A stretch of DNA of 50,745 nucleotides, taken from IMG/VR virus record IMGVR_UViG_3300042965_000080, positions 1 to 50,745 of that record; one strand, 5' to 3'. Below, piece after piece: positions 8,253 to 16,526 of this stretch. The stretch is from a virus. Within the stretch, counting starts at the first letter, position 1; each line of letters begins with the position of its first letter. The translations under genes were made by a program, and so were the position numbers. The notes beneath the pieces were generated by a model. It was not told where the DNA came from, searched no databases, and saw only the letters and a list, made by a program, of their open reading frames with translations.

Positions 8253-9111
8253 CGTCATCACCCCCAACCATTGGAATGTCAAGTATCGGTGTTTTGACAA
8301 GTTTCAGCAATTCCTCATAGGGTGGTGCTTTCCTGCCTTCAATGAGTTTCAACTTCCGTGCCCATTTCAAACAAGAAGTATAATCATCCAGTCCAGTATC
8401 AAACCGCAGGAATACCTCTACTGACCTGTATGGAATACCAACCCTGCTTTTGGCAATTGTAATTTTTGACCATATGCCTTCCTTCTCCCGTTTCACCAAA
8501 TCCATCTTCATCCGCAGAGAGGCGTGAAATTTTAGTGCCATCCCACCTGGAGTTGTGTATCTATCACCAATTCCAAACATTTGTATGCGTTCACGCACCT
8601 GATTGATAAATACGAGTATCCAGTCCTTGTTTTTCAGGTTTGCAGATACGAGCCTCAATGCTAAACTCATCGCCCTTGCCTTCTCTGCAATTGCTACTTC
8701 ACCAACCTGTCCCTCTTCAATCTCCTTCCTTGTGGGTGATGCGGCGATACTATCCCATATCAACAACCCTTCTGACCTCTTCTCTAATAAGGTGAGTAGA
8801 ACATTGAACCCGTCCTCAATTGTTTCTGCTTCATCCAATAACCACACATCTTTGAGGTCAATACCAATCCGTTCAGCCCTGTGAGGGTCGAACGACCCCT
8901 CACTATCAATGAGATACACTGCCATATTCTCCGCCTGTGCTTGCTTTATGAATGAAAGTGCAAGGGTGGACTTCCCTGAGGCTTCTTTTCCAAAAATCTC
9001 AATTATCTTGCCATAAGGAAGTCCACCTACCAGAATTGCTTGATGGTCAAGCAGTGCAGAACCCGTCGGTAACGCCTTAACTGGCTTGATAAGGTCTTTC
9101 AGTCTCAACAT
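8239..9111 (-). CDS. RecA/RadA/UvsX-like strand-exchange recombinase
   Basis: 290 residues. Walker A is EIFGKEASGKSTLALSF, Walker B is EGLLIWDSIAA, and the L2 and nearby region reads INQVRERIQMFG...TTPGGMALKFHAS. The N-terminus (KALPTGSALLDHQAILVGGL) and DSEGSFDPHRAERIG follow RecA. It should form filaments on single-stranded DNA and catalyse strand invasion in phage recombination and recombination-dependent replication. The acidic tail (VGGDDDEEE) resembles the C-terminal regulatory tail of RecA. The gene lies directly downstream of the ssDNA-binding protein gene (8-bp gap) and upstream of the SbcD/SbcC pair, a T4-like recombination cassette. Confidence 0.92.
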   Translation of the reverse strand: MLRLKDLIKPVKALPTGSALLDHQAILVGGLPYGKIIEIFGKEASGKSTLALSFIKQAQAENMAVYLIDSEGSFDPHRAERIGIDLKDVWLLDEAETIEDGFNVLLTLLEKRSEGLLIWDSIAASPTRKEIEEGQVGEVAIAEKARAMSLALRLVSANLKNKDWILVFINQVRERIQMFGIGDRYTTPGGMALKFHASLRMKMDLVKREKEGIWSKITIAKSRVGIPYRSVEVFLRFDTGLDDYTSCLKWARKLKLIEGRKAPPYEELLKLVKTPILDIPMVGGDDDEEE

Positions 9112-9119
9112 GATTATTC

Positions 9120-9842
9120 CTATTCCTCAGCAATGGTTTTCTTTGCACACCTTCTCGCTACCTGGCAGGTCTTGCAATCAGGGTCAGAGGAGTCATACAT
9201 CCCGAAACACCTCGGCAAAGAAGTTTCAATCTCTTCGGTTGCCTCTTCAGCAAACTCAGTATCTGCAAGTAGTCCCACAATGTATTCCCTGTCTCTTGGC
9301 ACAAGGATTTCATCCAGGTCTGGAACATCTGCAAGCACTTCCTTTGGTATTGGGGTTGACTTATTTGAAACCCTGACCCTGTATTCTGTGTTTATTCCTT
9401 CACCTTCCCTTTCCAGTATGATATCATTCTTGAGTATAGCATCACCCCATTCAGGGTCTTCCGCATAGGAGCAGAGTTCATCAAAAATTGATACACCAAA
9501 CCCGAAGATTCTTGCTTTCAGCGGTTGCTCGAGTAATGGGACTACTACACAGAAGTATCGCAGTCTCGGTTGTAGTGATTGTGCAGATGCCCTGTCGCCC
9601 TGTCTTGCAAGCCTGCTTGCCAGCTGACATATCGGACAATCATTTTCACTGCACATCACTGACTTCCGCTGTCCGCCGACATCAAGGTGATGGAATTTTC
9701 GTTTCACATAGAAGTTCTTGTTTGGTCTGTCAAGTATGCGTATTCTGTGTTTCCCAGGCTTTGGAACCCAGAATATATCGCCTCTCCCTGCCCTCGCCTC
9801 CTCCTTGTCCTTGTTCAGTTCATCCTTAATTATTGGTGCCAT
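9120..9842 (-). CDS. gp32-like single-stranded DNA-binding protein with C-terminal Cys cluster
   Basis: 240 residues with AAGGAGGTGAGACA before the ATG. The N-terminal half has the OB-fold beginning GDIFWVPKPGKHRIRILDRP and a zinc-binding segment CSENDCPICQLASRL, as in phage gp32-like SSBs. The C-terminus carries CFGMYDSSDPDCKTCQVARR then C, a four-Cys cluster that also occurs in the 193-residue product encoded at 13151-13732. Position next to recA, polymerase and primase genes fits an SSB that coats the template strand. Function is family-based; the second Cys cluster is unusual for gp32 and may be a protein-contact module. Confidence 0.75.
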   Translation of the reverse strand: MAPIIKDELNKDKEEARAGRGDIFWVPKPGKHRIRILDRPNKNFYVKRKFHHLDVGGQRKSVMCSENDCPICQLASRLARQGDRASAQSLQPRLRYFCVVVPLLEQPLKARIFGFGVSIFDELCSYAEDPEWGDAILKNDIILEREGEGINTEYRVRVSNKSTPIPKEVLADVPDLDEILVPRDREYIVGLLADTEFAEEATEEIETSLPRCFGMYDSSDPDCKTCQVARRCAKKTIAEE

Positions 9843-9862
9843 TGTCTCACCTCCTTAAAAAA

Positions 9863-10282
9863 TTATTTTATTTCACTTCTCAGAAAGAATTGTATGACTT
9901 CTTTTCTTACTTCCAACGACCTGATGATTGACCGCCAGGCATCTACTTCTGCCTTTGCCATCTGGTAGTTCAACTCTGCCTGTTGCCACAACGGGTTCAG
10001 TCGTTTCTTCTCTTCTACCTTACCTTCCGTCACCTTCTCACCCATTGCCTCAATCTCTACCCTTGAACTCTGTGATACCTCTGCCTCAACCCTATCTCGT
10101 TCTACGCTCATCTTCGCAAGGTTTTCCATCGCCTTTATGAGTTCCCTTGAGGCAAGTGCGTGGTATGTCCCGACCTTTGTTAGTTCTTCCTCAAGAGAAT
10201 TGACTTCAACCTCTCCCGTCAGGTATGACAGGACCTTCTCTTTCACATCTTCGTGCCTTGCTACCCTGTTATTCACTACCAT
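9863..10282 (-). CDS. Coiled-coil protein, UvsY-like recombination mediator candidate
   Basis: 139 residues with TTTGGAGGTGAATT before the ATG. Nearly all helix, with two coiled-coil blocks (about 30-70 and 90-135). The end LNYQMAKAEVDAWRSIIRSL then EVRKEVIQFF resembles the C-terminal helix pair of T4 UvsY (137 residues), which loads UvsX onto gp32-coated DNA. Similar length, fold and position beside SSB and RecA-like genes support this; sequence identity cannot be checked here. It has its own early-type promoter, located at the very end of the polymerase gene. Confidence 0.45.
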   Translation of the reverse strand: MVVNNRVARHEDVKEKVLSYLTGEVEVNSLEEELTKVGTYHALASRELIKAMENLAKMSVERDRVEAEVSQSSRVEIEAMGEKVTEGKVEEKKRLNPLWQQAELNYQMAKAEVDAWRSIIRSLEVRKEVIQFFLRSEIK

Positions 10283-10319
10283 AATTCACCTCCAAAAAAA
10301 GTAGTAGTAATTCACTTTA

Positions 10320-10348
10320 TATATAAGAAAACCACTGCTAACTTTGAA
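10320..10348 (-). promoter_or_regulatory. Early-type promoter (family copy 1)
   Basis: On the - strand: -35 TTCAAA, 17-nt spacer GTTAGCAGTGGTTTTCT, -10 TATATA. The -35 box overlaps the last codons of the polymerase gene and the polymerase stop codon TAG sits in the spacer. Transcription would serve the UvsY-like, SSB and RecA-like genes. The spacer is conserved in four other copies (13769, 17946, 34133 and 18800). Confidence 0.7.
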
Positions 10349-12542
10349 CACTGCTTTCATAGGTTTCTACCTTCACTTTTATTGGCACATCCAGGTCCCA
10401 GCCATTCTCAATGAAGTCTTTGATACATTGTGGGTCAAAGTCCTCATCCACCTCAAAATAGATTGCGTCGTGAACCTGTGACACAAACCTGAATGCGTCT
10501 GGCAAGGACTTGCCTCTCTCCATGTATATCAACCCCATATCAGTCTGAACTATATCCATTGCAGATGCCTGTATGACAGAGTTGACACTCACATTGAATA
10601 AGTTTTTTCCACTTTCTTCTGAAATCAATACCCACCGTCTCCTACCAAATAGTGATTCCACATAGCCGTGTTCTCTGGCAAATTCATACACTCTTTCCCG
10701 CCACTCTCTTACCACTGAATACTTTTGAAAAAATCTGTTGATAACCCGTTCTGCAGTTGCTTCATCACAATTGAGTGCCCTCGCAAGTGATGGTGCAGTC
10801 AATCCATATACCATGCCAAAGTTTATTGCCTTCGCCTCTCGTCTTGCATTCTCATCAACCTTCCTGTAGTGAAGTATGTCTCTCGCAGTGATTGTATGTA
10901 GGTCTAACCCTTGCTGGAATTCATCAATCATGACAGGGTCTCCTGATACCTGTGCAAGCATCCGCAGTTCAATCTGACTGTAGTCCAATCCAACCAACTT
11001 CTTACCTTTCGGTGCGGTGATAACAGTTCCATACCATCCAGGTGGAAGGTTCTGCAAGTTTGGGTCCGATGAGGCAAGTCTGTGTGTGGGCGTGCCTGTT
11101 ATGTTAAACTTTGACCTTACCCGTCCATCCGGCGACTTACCCGACACTTCCAAAAACCCCTCTACATAGGTAGAAAGGAGTTTGGCAGTATGCCTGTATT
11201 CAAGTATTGTCTTCGCCACTTCATCATTGAACTTCTCTGCAAGGTCAGTTAACACTGCTTCTGAAGTTGACGATATGTTGTGTCCTTTCTTTCTGAAATA
11301 CTCAAGCACCTGTTTTGGTGAGAGTGGATTACCATTGAACCCCAAATCATTCAACTTCGTGGTAAGTTCTGCAGACTTCTGTTGCAGTTTAACTCTTTCT
11401 TCACATAGCAACCCCGTGTTGACATATACACCTGTTTGTTCAATCTCCATCATTGACTTCATGAAATACCTGAACACATTCCACAGGTGTCTCAACTTCT
11501 TTCTGGCATTTATACTCGGTGAAAGGTATTTGTGTAGGCGGTATGAGGCAACTGCATCAAGTCCGTTATAGATATATAGTTCTTTTGGAACACCAAACAA
11601 TGACCTGCTTGTGTTGCTTATTCCATTCCAGCCACCAAACTTTGACAAGAATTCCTGCTTGTATTCACCCATACCTACAAGCATAGTCAGATTGTCAAGT
11701 CCTTTTCTGAATTCTGACCACTCCCAGTGATAGAACACCGCAGTATCACCATGGATGTTTTCTGCAGGAACTTCAACCCTACCAACCTGCTCAAGAACAG
11801 GTATGTCAAAGGCAAGGTTGTGTCCTATAAGTTTTTTGGTTGCCAGTGTTCTTGCGATTTCAGGTGTTAACTTTGATACATACCCTTTGTCAGGTGAGTT
11901 TGAGACTGCAATTGAAACTGGAATGCCATTCACTACTTCAATATCAACTGCGACTACATCCATTTTTTCAATCACCCTTAACATAGTTGTTTCATCTACC
12001 TGCTCAGTATCGGGGTTAAACTTGAATGGAATACCCTTATTGGCAACCTTCAATGCCCTTTTGAGCAAAGGATAGACCTTGTTGCGTAATACATAGGCGG
12101 GGTGGACACTTATGACCACAAGCACTCTTTTGTCTTTGTCAAGGTAATATGCACCTGAAAGACTTGCATGAAACTTGTATGGACTTAATGTTTCAGTTGC
12201 TACTTTTCCAAGCAAAAGAATGACAGGATACTCCTGTGTAAACCTGTAAGTATTCAAGATATATTCCAACTCCTGTTCAAGCAATTCCTTACAACCTTCC
12301 GCAATCCCATACTGGCACTTTATCACATTCGTTATGACCCACTCATCCCTGTTGAGGTAATTGAATAACAATTTACCACTCGGACCTATGAAAGGTTTTC
12401 CTTCTTTCAATTCCTCCTCACCAGGACGCTCGCCCACTATGACACCTTTTATTTGAGAATCCAGTGGTGGTAGTTCTGGCAAAACTTTTCCTCCACAACC
12501 AGGACACCTTGAACACTTCTTGTATAAATCAACTATGTCCAT
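10338..12542 (-). CDS. Family A DNA polymerase with N-terminal uracil-DNA-glycosylase-like and 3'-5' exonuclease domains
   Basis: 734 residues from the ATG with GGAAGG before it; a longer frame starts at a GTG at 12563. Residues 1-170: UDG superfamily (family 4-like) with CSRCPGCGG, GERPGEEELKEGKPFIGPSG, VITNVIKCQYG, PVILLLGKVA and VISVHPAYVLRN. Then the proofreading domain with VDIEVVNG (Exo I), IGHNLAFDIPVL (Exo II) and YNGLDAVASYRL (Exo III). Then polymerase A: GLDYSQIELRMLAQVSGDP (motif A), RREAKAINFGMVYG (motif B), SQVHDAIYFEV (motif C). All catalytic acids are present, so it should be a proofreading replicase. UDG-like N-termini are known in SPO1-type phage polymerases; whether this one excises uracil or only senses it is open. 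Confidence 0.93.
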   Translation of the reverse strand: MDIVDLYKKCSRCPGCGGKVLPELPPLDSQIKGVIVGERPGEEELKEGKPFIGPSGKLLFNYLNRDEWVITNVIKCQYGIAEGCKELLEQELEYILNTYRFTQEYPVILLLGKVATETLSPYKFHASLSGAYYLDKDKRVLVVISVHPAYVLRNKVYPLLKRALKVANKGIPFKFNPDTEQVDETTMLRVIEKMDVVAVDIEVVNGIPVSIAVSNSPDKGYVSKLTPEIARTLATKKLIGHNLAFDIPVLEQVGRVEVPAENIHGDTAVFYHWEWSEFRKGLDNLTMLVGMGEYKQEFLSKFGGWNGISNTSRSLFGVPKELYIYNGLDAVASYRLHKYLSPSINARKKLRHLWNVFRYFMKSMMEIEQTGVYVNTGLLCEERVKLQQKSAELTTKLNDLGFNGNPLSPKQVLEYFRKKGHNISSTSEAVLTDLAEKFNDEVAKTILEYRHTAKLLSTYVEGFLEVSGKSPDGRVRSKFNITGTPTHRLASSDPNLQNLPPGWYGTVITAPKGKKLVGLDYSQIELRMLAQVSGDPVMIDEFQQGLDLHTITARDILHYRKVDENARREAKAINFGMVYGLTAPSLARALNCDEATAERVINRFFQKYSVVREWRERVYEFAREHGYVESLFGRRRWVLISEESGKNLFNVSVNSVIQASAMDIVQTDMGLIYMERGKSLPDAFRFVSQVHDAIYFEVDEDFDPQCIKDFIENGWDLDVPIKVKVETYESSVQS

Positions 12543-13147
12543 AAGCCTTCCAACTCGGCACACGCGGTTTCAAATGCTTTCTGGTCAAGTGAGTGCAGTC
12601 TGGCTCGGTTCAGAAGCATGTCCTTGATTGGTTGTTCTTTTTCTTTCTGGGCAAGCAGGTATGCCTTCACGGCTCCAAACAACCGTTCCATTTCATACCA
12701 GAACCGCTCTTTCTCATCAGTGAAGACTGATGCAATCAGTGCCATGTGCGGGTTGTCAATCACTGGTAGTATCCCGACTTCCGCAACCTTCTTCATAGAA
12801 CCGATTGTGGCACGAATTTTGGTGCTCCACTCAATACCCTTTGCAATTGAGCAGGATGGTTGAGGAAAAGTGTAAACTTTTTCTGGAATATTGTCAGGAG
12901 GCAAGTAAACGGTCAAAGTGGACTGAAACGCATGTGTAAGAAACAACTGGATATCTACTGCATTTTCCCAGTCAAGTATGTGGAGGTTCAAGACACTGCC
13001 TTCAGGGTTGAAGGTATCAATAACATACCCTTTCGGTGAATGAATTGCATTACCAATCACCCTGAATTGCATGTGTCCAAACCGAATGACTGCGTTGTAT
13101 AAGTCAGCGAAGGATTTAGTTACGATTTTTCCAACATACGGCTTCAT
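12533..13147 (-). CDS. Unrecognised replication-operon protein
   Basis: 204 residues. Not recognised. The first half looks like beta strands (KIVTKSFADLYNAVIRFG, GSVLNLHILDWENAVDIQLF) and the second half helical with a charged end (LLAQKEKEQPIKDMLLNRAR). It overlaps the polymerase start by 10 bp and follows the Cys-motif gene by three bases, so it is translated together with replication proteins. No metal or nucleotide-binding motif is visible. There is no good ribosome site before the ATG, which fits translational coupling. Confidence 0.6.
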   Translation of the reverse strand: MKPYVGKIVTKSFADLYNAVIRFGHMQFRVIGNAIHSPKGYVIDTFNPEGSVLNLHILDWENAVDIQLFLTHAFQSTLTVYLPPDNIPEKVYTFPQPSCSIAKGIEWSTKIRATIGSMKKVAEVGILPVIDNPHMALIASVFTDEKERFWYEMERLFGAVKAYLLAQKEKEQPIKDMLLNRARLHSLDQKAFETACAELEGLWT

Positions 13148-13150
13148 GGG

Positions 13151-13732
13151 TTACGTCAACAGAAGCATCAGCCTTTTTACCTTGATTTTCCAGTTGTCAG
13201 GAAGGTCAAATGGAAGGTTGTCTTTCTGTTCCTCAAGCACTGCAATGACATCGTCCTCTGCAGTAATACCTGCTTTCAGAATCGCCTTCACTGCCTCCTT
13301 AAGGGTCGGAACTGCAGAGAGGTTAACCTTCGGCAATCCCTTTGTCTTTGCTGACTCTTCTTCAGATTCTTCCTCTTTTGTTTCTGGTTCTTCAGGAGTT
13401 TCTTTTTCTTTCTGTCTCAATGCAGTTTCCTTTTTACATTCCCTTGCTACACCGCACTCCTTACAAGCGGGGTCATTCGGGTCGTAGTTTCCGAAACAGT
13501 CTTCCTCACTTTCCGCAGTAGTTTCTATTTCAACTTCGGGTTCCTTTTCGGTTTCTGCTTTCTCAACTTTTTCTTTCTCTTTCTGTGGTTGGATTGGGGT
13601 ATACGGCTTCGGCGGTTCTGCTGGTTGTTCAGTCCTCACTTGTGTTGTTTTTCCTTCCAAAAACACCTTGAGGAGGTTTGTGAATTCCTCCTCATTCACC
13701 TCTACTTCTATCGTCATACGCACCTTTCTCAT
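13151..13732 (-). CDS. Acidic, low-complexity protein with the SSB-type Cys cluster
   Basis: 193 residues with TTAAGGAGGTGAAACA before the ATG. N-terminal 30 residues (VRMTIEVEVNEEEFTNLLKV) are ordered. A Glu/Lys/Pro-rich linker follows, then CFGNYDPNDPACKECGVARE then C (about 80-100), nearly the same Cys cluster as at the end of the phage SSB. A second Glu-rich linker and a helical C-terminus (VPTLKEAVKAILKAGI ... IKVKRLMLLL) close the protein. The shared cluster suggests a common partner at the fork, or a shared zinc site. It leads a transcript from promoter copy 2. Function unknown. Confidence 0.6.
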   Translation of the reverse strand: MRKVRMTIEVEVNEEEFTNLLKVFLEGKTTQVRTEQPAEPPKPYTPIQPQKEKEKVEKAETEKEPEVEIETTAESEEDCFGNYDPNDPACKECGVARECKKETALRQKEKETPEEPETKEEESEEESAKTKGLPKVNLSAVPTLKEAVKAILKAGITAEDDVIAVLEEQKDNLPFDLPDNWKIKVKRLMLLLT

Positions 13733-13767
13733 TGTTTCACCTCCTTAAAAAAGTAGTAGTTCACTAT

Positions 13768-14577
13768 TTATATAAGAAAACCTTTACTAACTTTGAACTC
13801 CTTTACCAACCTTGACAATTCCTGCACTGAGTAATCCGCAGGGTCGCCAGTTGGCAAATCTACCTTATTCACCACTTTCACCGACGGGATTGAGTATAGC
13901 AGTTTGATTACCATTGTGTCTGATTCAACTCTTGCATCTGCGTCAAGCATTACCACAAGTTTCTGGATGTCATACCTTTCACACAGGGACTTCAATAACT
14001 CAATCTTGCCTCTACCCAGTGATGTGCCATTCAAGGCAATTGCAGGATATCCACACTGGATAACCCTCAAGGCATCAAATATACCTTCAACAAGATACAC
14101 AGGTCTGCCATTGTGGGTCTGAAGTATGAACAGGTCAGTCCATATACCGCCAGCACCCTTTGTGAACCTGTATTTAGGAATAGTTGGTGGTTTGAATTTT
14201 CTACCTATCCACCCTTCTGGATACACTGAAAAGACGATGTATCCATCCCAGCTATTACCACCTTCTCTTGCATAGTTCAAGGCTATGAGCATATCCCGTT
14301 TCTTCAAGAACTCAAGTGCCTCCTTTGACCACCCTTCCTTGAAAACAGGAATTTCAATCGGAGTGGAACCTACAGGTAAGAACTCAACATGCTTCGTCCC
14401 TTTAACTCTGCCAGATGTATTGCACCTGAAACAATGATACAAGCCATAGGTGAGGTTGTAGTATAGGTGATACTTGATATCACCACAGAATGGACAGCAA
14501 TACCTCACCTCATCTTCCCTACTCGTCGGTATTGCTTGCGCAGTCTTGAAAAATGCTTCACTCAGTTTCTGTTTCAT
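13768..14577 (-). CDS. DNA primase (zinc finger plus TOPRIM)
   Basis: 269 residues from the ATG preceded by AAGGAGGAAGAGG; the longer frame to 14676 lies within the helicase gene. An N-terminal zinc ribbon, CCPFCGDIKYH ... LYHCFRCNTSGRV, matches the CHC2-type finger of DnaG and T7 gp4 primases. The TOPRIM core has VYLVEGIFDALRVIQCG (catalytic Glu) and KLVVMLDADARVES (DxD). It should make RNA primers for lagging-strand synthesis. It overlaps the helicase gene by 20 bp, matching the usual helicase-primase coupling. It lacks the large RNA polymerase N-domain of bacterial DnaG, so it is a compact phage form. Confidence 0.88.
   Translation of the reverse strand: MKQKLSEAFFKTAQAIPTSREDEVRYCCPFCGDIKYHLYYNLTYGLYHCFRCNTSGRVKGTKHVEFLPVGSTPIEIPVFKEGWSKEALEFLKKRDMLIALNYAREGGNSWDGYIVFSVYPEGWIGRKFKPPTIPKYRFTKGAGGIWTDLFILQTHNGRPVYLVEGIFDALRVIQCGYPAIALNGTSLGRGKIELLKSLCERYDIQKLVVMLDADARVESDTMVIKLLYSIPSVKVVNKVDLPTGDPADYSVQELSRLVKEFKVSKGFLI
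13769..13797 (-). promoter_or_regulatory. Early-type promoter (family copy 2)
   Basis: On the - strand: -35 TTCAAA, 17-nt spacer GTTAGTAAAGGTTTTCT, -10 TATATA. The last codons of the primase gene are built from this promoter: its stop TAA lies in the -10 region. Drives the Cys-cluster protein, the unrecognised 204-residue protein and the polymerase. Confidence 0.7.
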
Positions 14578-15943
14578 CCTCTTCCTCCTTGACAAATGGT
14601 TCATCATCAACAATTGACCCTTCGTCTTCTTCCTCTTCAACCTTCCGTTGTGGACTACGCAGTGCTGTGAAATCAATTATTCGTCCCTTCTCCAATGCAC
14701 TTGTGTAAGGACCAACCTCAAACCCGTCAACTTCAAACCTGCATTTACCAACATAGAACCTGACTTTCTTATTCCGTTTTTCTTCTTCAGTTCTACATAA
14801 CCCTATTATCACATCGGCAACATGCACTTTTCTAAAACTTTCCGCAATATCATCTGGTCTTATTATACGCTTTGACCACGCAGGTCGGTTTGACTGTGAT
14901 GCCACCCATACAGGTATCTGCCATTTCACTGCTAACCCCCTCAACTTAACGAAGTTCTCACCCTGTCCCTCATAAGCTTCACCCTTGTAGCTCAATAACT
15001 CACCATAGTCAACTACAAGCATACCTGGACTTATACCTTCAGACTTCAGAATTTTCAAATAGTTGTCAATATCCTCAACCCGTGTCAACCCTGATGGAAA
15101 TTGTTTCACATCTAAATGTGCCTTGACTTTGTTAACAAATTCCCTAACTGCGTCTTTAACCTTTTGCTCTTCCTTCACCAACTTTTTCATAGGCACATTT
15201 GAGATATATGCATCTATCCGTTCCAGCAACTGCATAGGAGACATCTCAAGGGTTACATACGACACGTTCCGCCCAAACATCATACCTGCAATTGAGACCT
15301 GTATCAGGAACGCGGTTTTACCACCACCACTCGGTCCTAAAATTATGCCCAGCTCACCATCTGCTAACCCACCAATCAATGCATCAAGGTCTGGAATACC
15401 AGTCGGCACCCTAACGTTTTTCCCTTCCCTGCGTAACTGTATTCGTCTCTGTATGTCCTCTAACTTCTCACCTGTGGTAGTGGTTGCACTTGAGAAGTGA
15501 TTCATAAGTTTATTCAACTCCTCCACAAACGCATCAACATCACCACTTTCTAACATTTTGGCATTCTTTATCACAATACTTTTGATTGCCTGCGTCTTTG
15601 CAAAGGTCAATAGTTCCTCCAATGTGTATTCAGTTGACGGAATCCTGTTATGCTCAACTGCATCTTCAACCTGATTTATGAGGTTCAAAATACCTTCCAG
15701 CAATACCTTACTTATCGTCCGCCTCTGCTTGTGTTTCTTCAACTCCTCAACCACAACCGGAACACCTATCGGCATTCCATACTTTCCATAATACTCCAGT
15801 GACCTGCTGAATATCCATTTCAATGCATCAGGTAAATACTCTATGAAATAATCTTTCAACAAGATAATACGCTCACAGAAAGAAGGGTCAGTCATAACTG
15901 AAAACGCTAACGCCACATTCACTACCTCACTATTGAAGTCCAT
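14558..15943 (-). CDS. Replicative DnaB-like helicase
   Basis: 461 residues. The N-terminal helical domain (1-150) is followed by a RecA-like core opening with VPTGIPDLDALIGGLADGEL. Walker A is GIILGPSGGGKTAFLIQVSI, then YVTLEMSPMQLLERI (H1a-type Glu), Walker B MLVVDYGELLS, and the H3-like Gln in WVASQSNRPAW. DnaB-family helicases encircle single-stranded DNA as hexamers and unwind the fork. The C-terminal tail (about 430-461) is highly acidic (EEEEDEGSIVDDEPFV), possibly a partner-binding tail. The primase gene overlaps its 3' end. Confidence 0.88.
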   Translation of the reverse strand: MDFNSEVVNVALAFSVMTDPSFCERIILLKDYFIEYLPDALKWIFSRSLEYYGKYGMPIGVPVVVEELKKHKQRRTISKVLLEGILNLINQVEDAVEHNRIPSTEYTLEELLTFAKTQAIKSIVIKNAKMLESGDVDAFVEELNKLMNHFSSATTTTGEKLEDIQRRIQLRREGKNVRVPTGIPDLDALIGGLADGELGIILGPSGGGKTAFLIQVSIAGMMFGRNVSYVTLEMSPMQLLERIDAYISNVPMKKLVKEEQKVKDAVREFVNKVKAHLDVKQFPSGLTRVEDIDNYLKILKSEGISPGMLVVDYGELLSYKGEAYEGQGENFVKLRGLAVKWQIPVWVASQSNRPAWSKRIIRPDDIAESFRKVHVADVIIGLCRTEEEKRNKKVRFYVGKCRFEVDGFEVGPYTSALEKGRIIDFTALRSPQRKVEEEEDEGSIVDDEPFVKEEEDETETE

Positions 15944-15980
15944 GTCCGCCTCCTTGGTCTATTTTACATAATAAAAATTA

Positions 15981-16526
15981 TCAGACATTCTCATCTTCAT
16001 CTCCGTAAACAACTTTTAACACTTCCTGTGAGGTAGATGAGGTTAGCCGTTTCTTGAGAATGAACTTCCATGCATTCAAATAAGTTTCCATTGGTATTGT
16101 TTTTGAGCCTATTCTTACTCCTTCAGGGTATCCGATTGTTTCTGCGTATAGTTGCACCATTTGTGGGTTGAATATGTTATGCCTGACCTTGCGGTCTTTT
16201 GGTGTTTGCATAATGACAAACTTGACAAACCCATCAACACTCATCTGTAACTCTCTCAAAGTATTAAGTAATGCCTGTATGCGGTTTGTGTCCCTGTTTG
16301 GCAGGTTGCACCAGGTCCCGCGCAATCGTTTACTCCATCTTCTTACTGAAGACCTGAAGTAGTCAACTGAATATTCACCACTCATTTTTAGTCTGCGGAT
16401 TGGTGTGGTTTCAATGTCAACAAGGCGAGGTATTTCATCCTTCACAGAGACAGAGAAGTATTCTGGCGAAATTGATATTCTTGGCATACTCAATGCACTC
16501 GTAATTTTTCTAATCCGCTTCTTCAA
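15981..16526 (-). CDS. Unrecognised basic protein between two helicase genes
   Basis: 181 residues from a TTG preceded by GGAAGG; the next in-frame ATG (16487) has no ribosome site, so the TTG is preferred but uncertain. Not recognised. The protein is basic (KKRIRKITSA; SSVRRWSKRLRGTWC) and mostly helical with no metal or nucleotide motif. It overlaps the end of the UvsW-like helicase gene by 17 bp and precedes the DnaB-like gene, so a helicase-loader or fork-associated role is possible by context only. Confidence 0.55.
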   Translation of the reverse strand: MKKRIRKITSALSMPRISISPEYFSVSVKDEIPRLVDIETTPIRRLKMSGEYSVDYFRSSVRRWSKRLRGTWCNLPNRDTNRIQALLNTLRELQMSVDGFVKFVIMQTPKDRKVRHNIFNPQMVQLYAETIGYPEGVRIGSKTIPMETYLNAWKFILKKRLTSSTSQEVLKVVYGDEDENV

